From Gemella morbillorum (GTDB lineage Bacteria; Bacillota; Bacilli; Staphylococcales; Gemellaceae): a stretch of 64,000 nucleotides of DNA. The translations under genes and the position numbers were made by a program. The stretch's first letter is position 1; each line of letters opens with the position of its first letter. The notes under the pieces are model-generated. The model worked only from the letters and a program-made list of their open reading frames with translations, was not told the origin of the DNA and did no database searches. This document shows, piece after piece, positions 54,104-63,049 of the stretch. The DNA is taken from positions 434,001 to 498,000 of the forward strand of contig NZ_LS483440.1 in assembly GCF_900476045.1 (NCBI RefSeq), given 5' to 3'.

Positions 54104-54619
54104 ATGAAAAGAATAAAGTTTAGACATAATAAATATTCACCAGGTGTCTTATATATTTTGGTTATATTTGGAGTAGCAGCTGGGTTATTGGCTTTTTTCG
54201 GATTTTTAACAATTTCTGGTATAGATAAAGGGCCAGAATATGGACCTATATACTTCAGAGAACATCCAATACATGCTGTTTACTTGATATTTGCCTTGAT
54301 TCCTATATTTATGTTATTTCCTACATGGATTGCGAAGAAAATTTGGAGTCATGAGGATCAAGAAGCATATATTGACCTTTACGAAGATTACGCTGAACTA
54401 AATTGGAATGATAGAAAGGTACATATTAAAAAAGGAGAGCTGGATATTAAGATTCCTAGACCTCAGCCTTTTTGGTATGCAACCTACATATTAAAAATTC
54501 CCCAATACAGAATAGTATTGGTTAGTTCTGTAAAGGAAAATAAAGAAAAGAATAGAGTACGATGTTCTTTGGATATTGCAATAAAGGAATTGTCTATTTA
54601 CAAAAAATCTAGAAAATAA
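54104..54619 (+). CDS. Hypothetical two-span membrane protein
   Basis: A 171-residue protein. Two membrane segments (YILVIFGVAAGLLAFFGFLTI and AVYLIFALIPIFMLFPTWIA) enclose an outer loop with EYGPIYFREHPIH, and a cytoplasmic C-terminal domain (about 90-171) alternates strands (YIDLYEDYAELNWNDRKVHIKKG). I recognise no family; the layout resembles PH-like membrane-anchored proteins of unknown role. AGAGGAATTTT precedes ATG 54104. Confidence 0.6.
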   Translation: MKRIKFRHNKYSPGVLYILVIFGVAAGLLAFFGFLTISGIDKGPEYGPIYFREHPIHAVYLIFALIPIFMLFPTWIAKKIWSHEDQEAYIDLYEDYAELNWNDRKVHIKKGELDIKIPRPQPFWYATYILKIPQYRIVLVSSVKENKEKNRVRCSLDIAIKELSIYKKSRK

Positions 54620-54681
54620 AATGGATGACATAGTGAAATAGTTTATGAAATAAATTGGAATTTATTGAGGTATGATAAGAT

Positions 54682-55077
54682 ATGATTGAATATTTTAGTA
54701 ATAAAAAAGTAACAGTAGAAGAATATAAGCAGGTTTTAATTAAATCAGGAATAGGAAGACCTACAAGTGATTTGAAAAGATTGGAATTAATGTTAAATAA
54801 CTCTAATTTTGTATTAACGGCATGGGATAATGATAAATTAGTTGGTATCTTACGTGGAATGACAGACTTTTCTTATGCCTGCTATTTGTCTGATTTAGCA
54901 ATAGATAAAGAATATCAAAAACAAGGTATAGGAAAAAACCTTATTAATATGAGTAGAAAAATATTAGGAGAGAAGGTTGCAATTATATTACTTTCTGCTC
55001 CAAGTGCGATGGGCTACTATCCTAAAATTGGTTTAAACAAAGCTGAAAATGCGTTTATTATACCTAGGGAGGAATAG
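54682..55077 (+). CDS. GNAT-family N-acetyltransferase
   Basis: A 131-residue acetyltransferase. The central strand and acetyl-CoA loop are clear: YLSDLAIDKEYQKQGIGKNLINMSRKIL (loop QKQGIG), preceded by NDKLVGILRGMTDFSY and followed by YYPKIGLNKAENAF. The short size and late PREE end fit small GNAT enzymes. The substrate is unknown. A weak TTGAGG-type site precedes ATG 54682. Confidence 0.78.
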   Translation: MIEYFSNKKVTVEEYKQVLIKSGIGRPTSDLKRLELMLNNSNFVLTAWDNDKLVGILRGMTDFSYACYLSDLAIDKEYQKQGIGKNLINMSRKILGEKVAIILLSAPSAMGYYPKIGLNKAENAFIIPREE

Positions 55078-55270
55078 AAATAATTTAGTGTTTAATATTC
55101 AATTATATAAGGTATGCTAGTTTTTCTAGGTTTACGAAAATTAATATTATAATAAATATGGTTGAAAAAAACGGCTGTATAAAAATAGGTATTTACCACA
55201 TATTTCCTAATATAACTGACTCTTTAGTCAATATAACCGGTATTTAAGGGCTCAAATATTTTTTTTTATC

Positions 55271-55432
55271 TTAAACATAAATTACATAATTTTTGCTATT
55301 CTTTTGAATCTTTTTTTGACATAATAAGTCGCCTGTTATTGCTGTTCCTGAAAGATTGCAGGACTCTATAGTATCAATTATCTTTTTTCCATTTATATAT
55401 GAATTTGACAATTTTAAGTCAATAAAATACAC
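55271..55432 (-). pseudogene. Possible coding relic on the minus strand
   Basis: From GTG (55432) to TAA (55271) the minus strand reads VYFIDLKLSNSYINGKKIID, then TIESCNLSGTAITGDLL, and ends NYVIYV. The balanced composition is unlike neighbouring noise, but there is no ribosome binding site and stops lie just upstream. It is probably a fragment of a lost gene of unknown family. The rest of the 55.08-55.62 kb gap appears non-coding. Confidence 0.3.
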
Positions 55433-55617
55433 TATTTGTTTGTTAATTTATTAAAAACGTTATTATATCATGTTTGGATTACAATATAAATGTTATATCG
55501 TATTGTTTTGTGAGACATAATGGAGTTTTTCTTATAAAGTATATAGTGTTTATGATGGTATTATACAGTAAAAAACATAAAAAATTAGAAAATTTTTATA
55601 AATTTTTTGTTTTTGTA

Positions 55618-55646
55618 TTGACAAAAGAGATGTTCCTTTTTATAAT
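55618..55646 (+). promoter_or_regulatory. Promoter of the brnQ-metY T-box leader
   Basis: An exact TTGACA (55618-55623) and an exact TATAAT (55641-55646) with 17 nt between. Confidence 0.88.
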
Positions 55647-55652
55647 GTATAT

Positions 55653-55924
55653 CAAGACGTTGAAAAGAAGAGTAGAAAGTTATTTAATCAATACAGAGAC
55701 ATTTCAATTGGTGAGAGAAATGAGAAAGAAACTTTTGAATATGGCCTTGGAGTCTTCACATTGAGATCGATATACTTAGATTAAGATAGTGACGGGGATG
55801 CCCGTTATAGCATTATGAGTATGAGATAGTACTCAAAAAGGTCTTTTTAGTGATAAAAAGATAAATTAAGGTGGTAACGCGTGAGTTTGCTCTCGTCCTT
55901 TATGGATGGGAGCATTTTTTTTAT
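55653..55924 (+). ncRNA. T-box riboswitch, probably methionine specific
   Basis: The core AAGGTGGTAACGCG (55868-55881) precedes a terminator (GCTCTCGTCC with GGATGGGAGC, 55889-55913, then T8). Stem I shows the typical TTGGTGAGAG loop region. The best specifier is ATG (55741-55743) in TTGAATATGGCC, in the same GAAN-ATG-G context as the metNI leader. TAT (Tyr) one base earlier is a less likely alternative. It controls brnQ and metY. Confidence 0.88.
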
Positions 55925-56001
55925 CTCATAGTATAAGGTTTTGAGTATTTCTTTAAGTCTAGATTTTTTTCAACAATATATTATATACAAAGGAGAAGGG
56001 G

Positions 56002-57288
56002 ATGAAAAAACAAAGGAAAGATATATTTATAGTAGGGTTAGCTCTATTTGGTGCATACTTTGGTGCAGGAAACTTGATATTTCCACCATTATTAGGATTT
56101 CTTTCAGGTAATCAATGGTCTTTAGCATCAATAGGATTTTGTGTGTCTGCAGTTTTAATGCCAGTTGTGGGGTTATATGTAATTTCAAAAAATGGTGGTT
56201 CTCTTGAGTCTATGACTGGAGATATACATAAAAACTTTGCAAAATTTCTACTATTATTTATAATGATATTTGCGGGGAATATATCTGTACCTCGTACAGG
56301 TGCGGTTGCGTATGAGCTAGGATTTAAAGCTCTTTTACCTAATACACCTATTATAGTATTTATACTAGGGTATTTTGCCATAGCGTTATATTTTTCATTA
56401 GATGTAAATAAAATGGTAAATAGTGTTGGAAAGTTTTTAACACCTGTTTTGGTAGTTGTCCTATTAGGAATTATTATTAAAGGGATTCTTACTCCAATAG
56501 GGCATCCGGTAGTTCCACAAAAAAGTGGAGTTTTTACTCACTCATTGTTAGAAGGGTATCAAACTGGAGATTTAATAGTAAGTTATCTTATAGGAACTGT
56601 TTTTATAGGAGATATTATTCGAAGAGGTTATCGTACTAGTGGAGAAAGAAATAAACTTACTGCATATTGTGGTATAATTGCTTTAATCTTGTTGGCGGTC
56701 ATTTATGTAGGTCTAATATACCTTGGTGCGTCAGTGAGTAGTTATTATCCAGAAAATGTGGAAAGAAGTCAGTTATTATTAGGTATAGCTGAAAGAGTTC
56801 TTGGCAAGGGAGGAATGTTATTTTTCTCAATTGCTGTAGTTTTGGCCTGTATAACGACTGCAATTGGACAAATCACATCTATAGCTAACTTTTTCCATGA
56901 TTTTTCAAAAGGAAAGATACCGCATAAGTTAGCGGCATTTGTTTTTGCAGCTCTGGGGGCTACAATTGCTATTCTTGGTGTTGAAAAAATTGTATACTTT
57001 GCCACACCAATTTATAAAGGAGTATATCCAAGTTTAATAGTCTTAATGATTTTAGGTATTTTTCGTAAATATATACCTAATAAGCAAAGTTTTAGATATG
57101 CACTTATATTTACATTAGTAGTAAGTATTTTAGAAGCAATTTTATCAGTTTTAAATGTAGCTGTTATCAAAACTTTTATTGATATACTTCCTCTAAGTAA
57201 TCTTGGATTTGCATGGATTCTTCCTGCAACACTCGGATTTATAGTGGGAGCAATAAAAGGTAATGAACCTTTGACTCAATTTGAATAA
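56002..57288 (+). CDS. BrnQ-family amino acid carrier
   Basis: A 428-residue carrier with twelve membrane segments. It starts KKQRKDIFIVGLALFGAYFGAGNLIFPPLLGFLSG, the signature of LIVCS (BrnQ) sodium- or proton-coupled branched-chain amino acid transporters. ACITTAIGQITSIANFF is also conserved. Placement behind a probable Met T-box and next to metY suggests that this copy carries methionine or is called on during methionine shortage. AAAGGAGAAGG precedes the ATG. Confidence 0.88.
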   Translation: MKKQRKDIFIVGLALFGAYFGAGNLIFPPLLGFLSGNQWSLASIGFCVSAVLMPVVGLYVISKNGGSLESMTGDIHKNFAKFLLLFIMIFAGNISVPRTGAVAYELGFKALLPNTPIIVFILGYFAIALYFSLDVNKMVNSVGKFLTPVLVVVLLGIIIKGILTPIGHPVVPQKSGVFTHSLLEGYQTGDLIVSYLIGTVFIGDIIRRGYRTSGERNKLTAYCGIIALILLAVIYVGLIYLGASVSSYYPENVERSQLLLGIAERVLGKGGMLFFSIAVVLACITTAIGQITSIANFFHDFSKGKIPHKLAAFVFAALGATIAILGVEKIVYFATPIYKGVYPSLIVLMILGIFRKYIPNKQSFRYALIFTLVVSILEAILSVLNVAVIKTFIDILPLSNLGFAWILPATLGFIVGAIKGNEPLTQFE

Positions 57289-57336
57289 AAAGTTTATTAA
57301 ATAAAAATATATTAATTAAAAAAAGGAGTAATATCA

Positions 57337-58620
57337 ATGACAAATTATAATACAAATACAATATGTGTACAAGGTGGATATGAGCCAAAAAATGGTGAAC
57401 CAAGAGTGGTTCCAATAGTGCAATCTACAACTTATAAATATGAATCATCACAAAAAATGGGTGATTTATTTGACCTAAAGGATTCTGGTTACTTTTATAC
57501 AAGACTGGCTAATCCTACAAATGATGCAGTAGCAAACAAAATATGCCAGCTTGAAGGTGGAGTAGCAGCTATATTAACATCATCAGGACAAGCAGCTAAC
57601 TTTTATGCTATATTAAATATAGCTAAGGCAGGGGATCATGTTATAGCCTCTTCTGCTATCTATGGTGGAACATATAACTTAATAGCTAAGACTATGAAAG
57701 ATATGGGTATTGAATCTACTTTTGTGGAACCAGATATTTCAGTAGAAGAATTAGAAGAGAAATTTCAACCTAATACAAAATTAGTTTTTGGTGAGACATT
57801 ATCTAACCCTTCGCTAAATATCTTAGATATAGAAAAATTTGCAAATGTAGCTCATAAACATGGAGTGCCATTAATAGTTGATAATACTTTCCCTACTCCT
57901 ATATTCTGTAGACCTTTTGAGTGGGGTGCTGATATTGTTACACATTCAACTTCAAAATATATGAATGGTTCAGCAAATGCAGTTGGTGGTGTAGTAGTAG
58001 ATTCAGGAAACTTTGATTGGGTAAAATATAGTGAAAAATTCCCAGGATTAACGACTCCCGATGAAACGTATCATGGAATTGTCTATACTGAAAGTTTTGG
58101 GAAAGCAGCATATATTACAAAGATGACAACGAATCTGATGCGCGATTTAGGATCTATACCTTCTCCACAGAATTCATTTTATCTTGGCGTTGGATTAGAA
58201 ACATTACATTTACGAATGGAAAGACATTTTGAAAATGCTTTGGAGCTTGCTAAACACCTAGAGAGTCATCCTAAAGTATCTTGGATTTCCTTTTCAGGAC
58301 TAGAAAATGATAGTCAGCATGAATTGGCAGAAAAGTACTTACCAAACGGATCTTGTGGAGTTATATCGTTTGGTGTTGTAGGTGGAAGAGAAGCTGCAGT
58401 TAAGTTTATGGATTCTTTAAAACTAGCTTCAATAGTTACTCATGTGGCTGATACAAGAACTTGCGTACTTCATCCTGCGTCTACTACACATAGACAGATG
58501 AATGATGAAGAGTTATTGGCTGCTGGAGTATCACCAGATCTTATTAGAATGTCTGTAGGTATAGAGGATATTCGTGATATCGTAGCTGATATAAATCAAG
58601 CTTTAGAACAAATAAATTAA
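57337..58620 (+). CDS. metY: O-acetylhomoserine sulfhydrylase (MetY)
   Basis: A 427-residue PLP enzyme of the Cys/Met metabolism family. It starts NTICVQGGYEPKNGEPRVVPIVQSTTYKYES; the PLP lysine is in THSTSKYMNGSANAVGG, and the C-terminal HPASTTHRQMNDEEL binds the substrate carboxylate. It makes homocysteine (or methionine from methanethiol) from O-acetylhomoserine and sulfide. It is cotranscribed with brnQ under the T-box. AAAGGAGTAAT precedes the ATG and a terminator follows. Confidence 0.93.
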   Translation: MTNYNTNTICVQGGYEPKNGEPRVVPIVQSTTYKYESSQKMGDLFDLKDSGYFYTRLANPTNDAVANKICQLEGGVAAILTSSGQAANFYAILNIAKAGDHVIASSAIYGGTYNLIAKTMKDMGIESTFVEPDISVEELEEKFQPNTKLVFGETLSNPSLNILDIEKFANVAHKHGVPLIVDNTFPTPIFCRPFEWGADIVTHSTSKYMNGSANAVGGVVVDSGNFDWVKYSEKFPGLTTPDETYHGIVYTESFGKAAYITKMTTNLMRDLGSIPSPQNSFYLGVGLETLHLRMERHFENALELAKHLESHPKVSWISFSGLENDSQHELAEKYLPNGSCGVISFGVVGGREAAVKFMDSLKLASIVTHVADTRTCVLHPASTTHRQMNDEELLAAGVSPDLIRMSVGIEDIRDIVADINQALEQIN

Positions 58621-58685
58621 AATTTATGAAACAAGTATTGTAAATCAATAAAGAAATTGAATAAAAAATAGTATACATTTTGAAC

Positions 58686-58737
58686 TGACATCTTAAAGTT
58701 AGACTAAAAGTTTCAACTTTAGGGTGTTGGTATTTTT
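58686..58737 (+). terminator. Terminator of brnQ-metY
   Basis: ACATCTTAAAGTT pairs with AACTTTAGGGTGT (with G/U pairs) around a 14-nt loop, then GGTATTTTT. Confidence 0.65.
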
Positions 58738-58776
58738 ATGATAGAATACATAATTTAAATTTTAAAAAGGAGTATT

Positions 58777-59280
58777 ATTAGAAAAGTTATTGAATATTAT
58801 AAAAAGTATGGAGAAGATGTACGACACCGGTTACATGAGAATAAAGAGTATTCTTTCAAAAAAAGAAATTTATTGTAGAATTATACTTAACAAGTGGTAT
58901 ATTTTGATAAAAAATATGGTTGGGAAAAAATAAAAGATATTGGTCTACATACAATTGGTTCAGTTTGGACTAAAGATGGAAAATATTATTATTTTGATGA
59001 TTTGGGTAATAATCAGCTCGTGAAGAATATGGTGTTTGAAATTAATGATAAAAATGTGGTGAATGAGTTGTTATCAAATTCAAATAAAATTAGTATAGAT
59101 AGGATTAGAGACATAATTAATCAGAAACAAACGCAAGTTGTTGATGGCAAAGTCCAATTTAAGGCCCCCGTGAAATATGGAATGGATTATCGTATTGTTT
59201 TAGTGCTTGTGTCAGTAGTGGTTATTTTCATATGTTTGCTAGAACGTAGATACAAAGAACGGGGAACAGATTATAAGTAA
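58777..59280 (+). pseudogene. Decayed membrane-anchored protein gene
   Basis: AAAAAGGAG is followed by ATT (58777) and a frame IRKVIEYYKKYGEDVRHRLH that meets TAG (58876-58878) and TAA (58888-58890), then continues in the same frame as VYFDKKYGWEKIKDIGLHT to the stop at 59280. The C-terminal part ends in a membrane span (YRIVLVLVSVVVIFICLLE) with a basic tail. Loss of the ATG plus two nonsense codons indicates a pseudogene. The YYFDDLGNNQL block is PepSY- or YcxB-like in feel, but no family is recognised. A GTG at 58894 could still start a 128-residue product. Confidence 0.6.
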
Positions 59281-59361
59281 ATATAATTATGTTATTAAAG
59301 AGAGATTGTTATTAAGAAAGGTTTCGTGTATATTCAATAGTAAAGTAAATTAGTAAAATAT

Positions 59362-59417
59362 AAACAAGTTTTCTATGCTACTGTTATTAGTAGAGGAAAG
59401 CTTGTTTTAATTTTTAA
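59362..59417 (+). terminator. Hairpin terminator after the decayed gene
   Basis: AAACAAGTTTTC pairs with GAAAGCTTGTTT (one mismatch) around a long loop, followed by a T-rich tail. Confidence 0.6.
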
Positions 59418-59539
59418 AATCAACTTTTTTATGTATATAAAAGTTAGTTTTTGACTTCTTCAAGAAAATTATATACTGTTATGGTATAATTAAAGTAGTA
59501 AAATTAATAATATATAATAGGCATATGAGGTAATAGATA

Positions 59540-60241
59540 ATGAGAAAAAAACAACTTACACTAGAACAGAAAAAACTAGAGTGGGATCTTACGATTATTG
59601 GAATTATAACTTTCATGGTTTTTGGGATGTATGCAGTTTATGGTAATCAAATGAAAGGTTTTCTTACAAATAATAGTATTAATGTAATATCAAGATTATT
59701 ATTAAATGCAGGGGTACAGTTTGGAGTAGCGGGGTTAGGAATAGTTATTGTAATGATTTTAAGAAAAGAAAGTTTTTCTGAGTATGGGTTAAAAATGAAA
59801 AACATTTTTAAATCTATACTAGGTACTATTCTTTGCTTTTCTCCATTAGTCATTTATATTTTTGCTTCAGGGAATTTTCGTGGTTATCATCCGTTGAAGA
59901 TTATGCTTACTGATGATGTACTTTCTAGTGGATTTCCAACAAATATTTTTGGAATGGGGATGATTGTATTAGTTTGGGGATTTTTTGAAGGATTTAATTA
60001 TGCGGTTATATCTGATAAAATCAACAAACGTTATCATTCAAAAAGTATCTTTGCGAACTATGGAGCTATCACTTGTGCATTAATTTGTCTGCTTTTTCAT
60101 CCAATACATACAGATTTTTGGGGAATTATTGAGTTAATTACTACATTCTTTGCCATTTATGGAATGTTAATAGTACAAACAGAAACAAAAAATTCTTGGG
60201 GATGTATTTTTGCATTTTGTTTTATTTGGAACGCTTTATAA
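59540..60241 (+). CDS. CPBP-like intramembrane protein
   Basis: A 233-residue membrane protein with about seven segments. The segment WGFFEGFNYAVISDKINKRY, followed by LLFHPIH and a final FCFIWNAL, resembles the order of CPBP (Abi) intramembrane protease motifs, but the usual EExxxR is degenerate (FEGFNYA), so activity is doubtful. CPBP proteins are often bacteriocin-immunity factors in lactobacilli and streptococci. The GAGGTAATAGATA site precedes ATG 59540. Confidence 0.55.
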   Translation: MRKKQLTLEQKKLEWDLTIIGIITFMVFGMYAVYGNQMKGFLTNNSINVISRLLLNAGVQFGVAGLGIVIVMILRKESFSEYGLKMKNIFKSILGTILCFSPLVIYIFASGNFRGYHPLKIMLTDDVLSSGFPTNIFGMGMIVLVWGFFEGFNYAVISDKINKRYHSKSIFANYGAITCALICLLFHPIHTDFWGIIELITTFFAIYGMLIVQTETKNSWGCIFAFCFIWNAL

Positions 60242-60619
60242 ATGGGAAATTGTTTATATGGTACAATATAAGAATAGACTAAAAATGCTAATTTCATTTG
60301 ATAAATATATATTAAGTTAACTTTTAGTTTTATTTTTAATTCAAGATGAAGGTATCCATTATATAAAGAACAGATGAATTAAAAGTATTAAATAAATCTA
60401 TTGTGATTAATATACAATTAGAATTTATTAATGTGAAAATAGAATATACTGATTGATACTATATTAACTATTAGTATTGTAAAAATAATTAAAGATAGAA
60501 ATAGCACATTAAGTATTCTCTATTAATAAACATGTTTATAAAAGTTGAAGAAAATAATTCATTAGATTATCTAAATAAGTCAAAAATTAAAGAGGTAATA
60601 ATTTAAGGAGGAGATTAAA
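60242..60619. other. Gap with a 24-codon relic
   Basis: Mostly featureless AT-rich sequence. ATG 60532 opens MFIKVEENNSLDYLNKSKIK and stops at TAA 60604-60606, with no ribosome binding site; it is probably the tail of a lost gene. The AAGGAGGAG for the next gene overlaps its end. Confidence 0.4.
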
Positions 60620-61126
60620 ATGGGAATAATAGCAAATTATCAATATTTAAGTGATACGAATTTACAAGAACTTAAATCTTTTTATGCAGAAGTAGATGAT
60701 ATTTTTGAGGAAGTTGAAGATTGGAATGATGAAGCTGAGATACTTCTTGATATCGATAAGATGTGGGATGCTCTTCATTTTGTACTTACAGGAGTAAGTT
60801 GCAGCGAACCTATAGAAAATAATGCTCTTAGCGAAGCAGTTGTTGGAGTATTCCCTATTGATGGTATAGAGGAATATATTAGTTATATAGAAAAATCAAG
60901 AATTAAAAATATAGTTTTTGCTCTTGACAATTTTGATATAGAAAAAGCTTTAGAAACTTTTAGTATGGAAGAATGTAAAGAAGCGGAATTATATCCAAAT
61001 ATCTGGGGTTATGAAGAAGAAACTGACGAAATAAAAGAAGAAATAATGGATTATTTTCAAGATATGAAAGATTTTTATAAACAAGTGTTAGAAGAAGATG
61101 GGAATGTATTGGTTACAATTTATTAA
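60620..61126 (+). CDS. DUF1877 (YfbM-like) protein
   Basis: A 168-residue very acidic protein. It starts MGIIANYQYLSDTNLQEL and has LDIDKMWDALHFVLTG, then ENNALSEAVVG and a C-terminal DYFQDMKDFYKQVLEEDGNVLVTIY, the DUF1877/YfbM pattern. Family members are common in polymorphic toxin-immunity neighbourhoods. AAGGAGGAG is well placed. It is the first gene of the right-hand array of small acidic proteins. Confidence 0.8.
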   Translation: MGIIANYQYLSDTNLQELKSFYAEVDDIFEEVEDWNDEAEILLDIDKMWDALHFVLTGVSCSEPIENNALSEAVVGVFPIDGIEEYISYIEKSRIKNIVFALDNFDIEKALETFSMEECKEAELYPNIWGYEEETDEIKEEIMDYFQDMKDFYKQVLEEDGNVLVTIY

Positions 61127-61210
61127 AGAGTCATAGATAAGGTAGAGTAACGAAGAATTAAAAATATTTTACTTTAATTAGAAGATTAAAAGTGTTGGAG
61201 GAAAATTAAA

Positions 61211-61684
61211 ATTAGTAAAATTAATCACGAGTTTTTTGGAGAGATAAATACGGAAGAAGGTGTAGACGAACAATTTGAGGAGAAACTTGATGATGTTCGT
61301 GTATTATGGGAAGAAGAGTATAATGGAATTATGACGACACTATGGTATGATAGTGGTTATGAATTTAAAGTAGGAGTTCTTGATACATTTGCTGAATTTT
61401 TACGCAATAGTGAAAACTATTTTGAGAAAGCTAAAGAAGCTTTAAAATGTTATTTAAAAGAGGATGATCAGTATATTGTTTTTCATGAAGAAGAATTGGA
61501 ATTAGATATATCAGATGAAATTTGTGAATTTGTAAAACAAATGAAAGTAGAATTAATTTCGCTATGGGCTGGGGAGAACTTTATTAGTGTTGATTTTATG
61601 ATTAACCCAGAAGAAAGTGATCAAATTTTATGCGTGAAATTCAATGATGGTTTAGAAGTAGAAAGTATAGACTGGGAGAGTTAA
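61211..61684 (+). CDS. Acidic protein, DUF2004/DUF2262-like, apparently starting at ATT
   Basis: An intact frame of 157 residues runs from ATT 61211 (ISKINHEFFGEINTEEGVDE) to 61684. GGAGG (61197-61201) is 9 nt upstream of the ATT; no ATG, GTG or TTG occurs in frame before ATG 61331, which would remove 40 conserved-looking residues. The start HEFFGEI and the later WLCKVEYNG-like VLWEEEYNGI resemble DUF2004/DUF2262 proteins of immunity arrays. Either ATT is used as a rare start or a recent mutation has silenced the gene. Confidence 0.6.
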   Translation: MSKINHEFFGEINTEEGVDEQFEEKLDDVRVLWEEEYNGIMTTLWYDSGYEFKVGVLDTFAEFLRNSENYFEKAKEALKCYLKEDDQYIVFHEEELELDISDEICEFVKQMKVELISLWAGENFISVDFMINPEESDQILCVKFNDGLEVESIDWES

Positions 61685-61739
61685 AAGAACCCTGTAGAAA
61701 TTAATAAAGTAGTTTTTTGTAGTTCGTAATGAGCTTGGG

Positions 61740-62861
61740 ATGGCGGTATTTATGAAAAAATTAATAAAAGAATTTTGGAATGTATTAAAAAGTGAATATG
61801 AAAATAAACATAAAGAAAATATGTTTAAAAATTATAGTCAAACAGAACATGTTTTAAAAAACTTCAGAACATATTTAAAAGACCTTTTTTGTGAATATCC
61901 ATCTAGTGTAGATGTTGTTTGTATTTTAGCTTCTGTAGAATTAGAATTAAGACATGAAAAAGACGCAATTAAATTATTAGAAGATTTTGTTTTAAAATAT
62001 AATGAAGTAATTAATGATGTTGATAAAGCAAGAATTTATACTAATCTAGGATTCTATTATGAAGCTGATAAAAAACAAGATGAATATTTGTTAAAAGCCG
62101 ACAAGCTTAATTCTCCCTTTATTGAAACATATAAAGGCTTAGCACTAACTAGTTTTTCAAATTATGAACGTAATAAAACAATTGAAGATTTAGATAATAG
62201 TCTAATGTATTTTGAAAAAGCGCTAAAAATAACTAAGGATTATGAAATATAATTTGGATATGCAGTATGTTTATTTGAAATGAAAGAATATCAAAAGGCA
62301 AAAGTTATTTTTGAAAAACTATTATCAGAGTATCCAGATAGAATGCGCTTGTTGTTATGTATTGCTTATTGTGAAGTATATTTAGGCAATAAGGAAGAAG
62401 CAATCTATTATTTAAAAAAAGTTGAAGTAGGGCAAGATGAGAAGTATTATTTAACTACTGATGATATTGCAGATTATCAAGTTTTTGAAGCTTATTATGT
62501 TCTAGGAGAATACGACTTATTTTTGGAAGAGTGTGAGAAAGTAATTCTTGATTATTACTTTGCTGACTGGGAACATTACTATTACACACTTTGGCTTAAA
62601 AATAAATATGAGAAATTTTATGAATGTGTAAGTAAGTATAAAGATGAAATACTTCAAAATATAGAAGAAACGAAAATGGATGATGATTTTTCTTGTGAAG
62701 AAGAGAAGCAAGATTATATTAAAAGTTATGAAGAAGATTTAGAAAAATTAATAACAATGTCTAATAAAATTCAAAATGAGAATTATAAACCTATAATTAA
62801 GTTAGAACTATATCCTGAATATGGTTGCTTCTTAGTTGATTGTATTAGGCATAATTTTTAA
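61740..62861 (+). pseudogene. TPR-repeat protein with an in-frame stop
   Basis: One frame from ATG 61740 to TAA 62861 is interrupted only by TAA at 62250-62252. The parts join as KALKITKDYEI-stop-FGYAVCLFEMKEYQKAKVIF, in the middle of a tetratricopeptide repeat. The whole would be 373 residues: several TPR-like helices (YTNLGFYYEADKK, ALTSFSNYERN, LLLCIAYCEVYLGNKEEAIYYLKK) and an acidic C-terminal region. Similar proteins accompany immunity arrays. The lesion is one substitution, so decay is recent. The start could also be ATG 61752. Confidence 0.65.
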
Positions 62862-62870
62862 AGAATACTG

Positions 62871-62993
62871 TTGAATACAGAAATAATCTTTAAAAGAAAT
62901 CATACACTTATAGATTTAAAAATTAAAAAGATAAGTGTTTTAGATATCGATAAACTTTTTTTTAAAAAAATAGGGTGTAATAAAAATAAATAA
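62871..62993 (+). pseudogene. 40-codon relic frame
   Basis: TTG 62871 opens LNTEIIFKRNHTLIDLKIKK, then ISVLDIDKLFFKKIGC, and stops at 62991-62993. There is no ribosome binding site. Sequence quality is protein-like, so this is probably a fragment of another small gene of the array. Confidence 0.35.
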
Positions 62994-63049
62994 GTATAAA
63001 CACATTAAAAATGAATAAAAAATATATAATAAGGTAGGATGGTAAGCAT

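Noticed and set aside
55474-55764. A 96-codon plus-strand frame before brnQ
   Set aside because: It overlaps the consensus promoter and the T-box Stem I, has no ribosome binding site and a biased composition; it is a chance frame.
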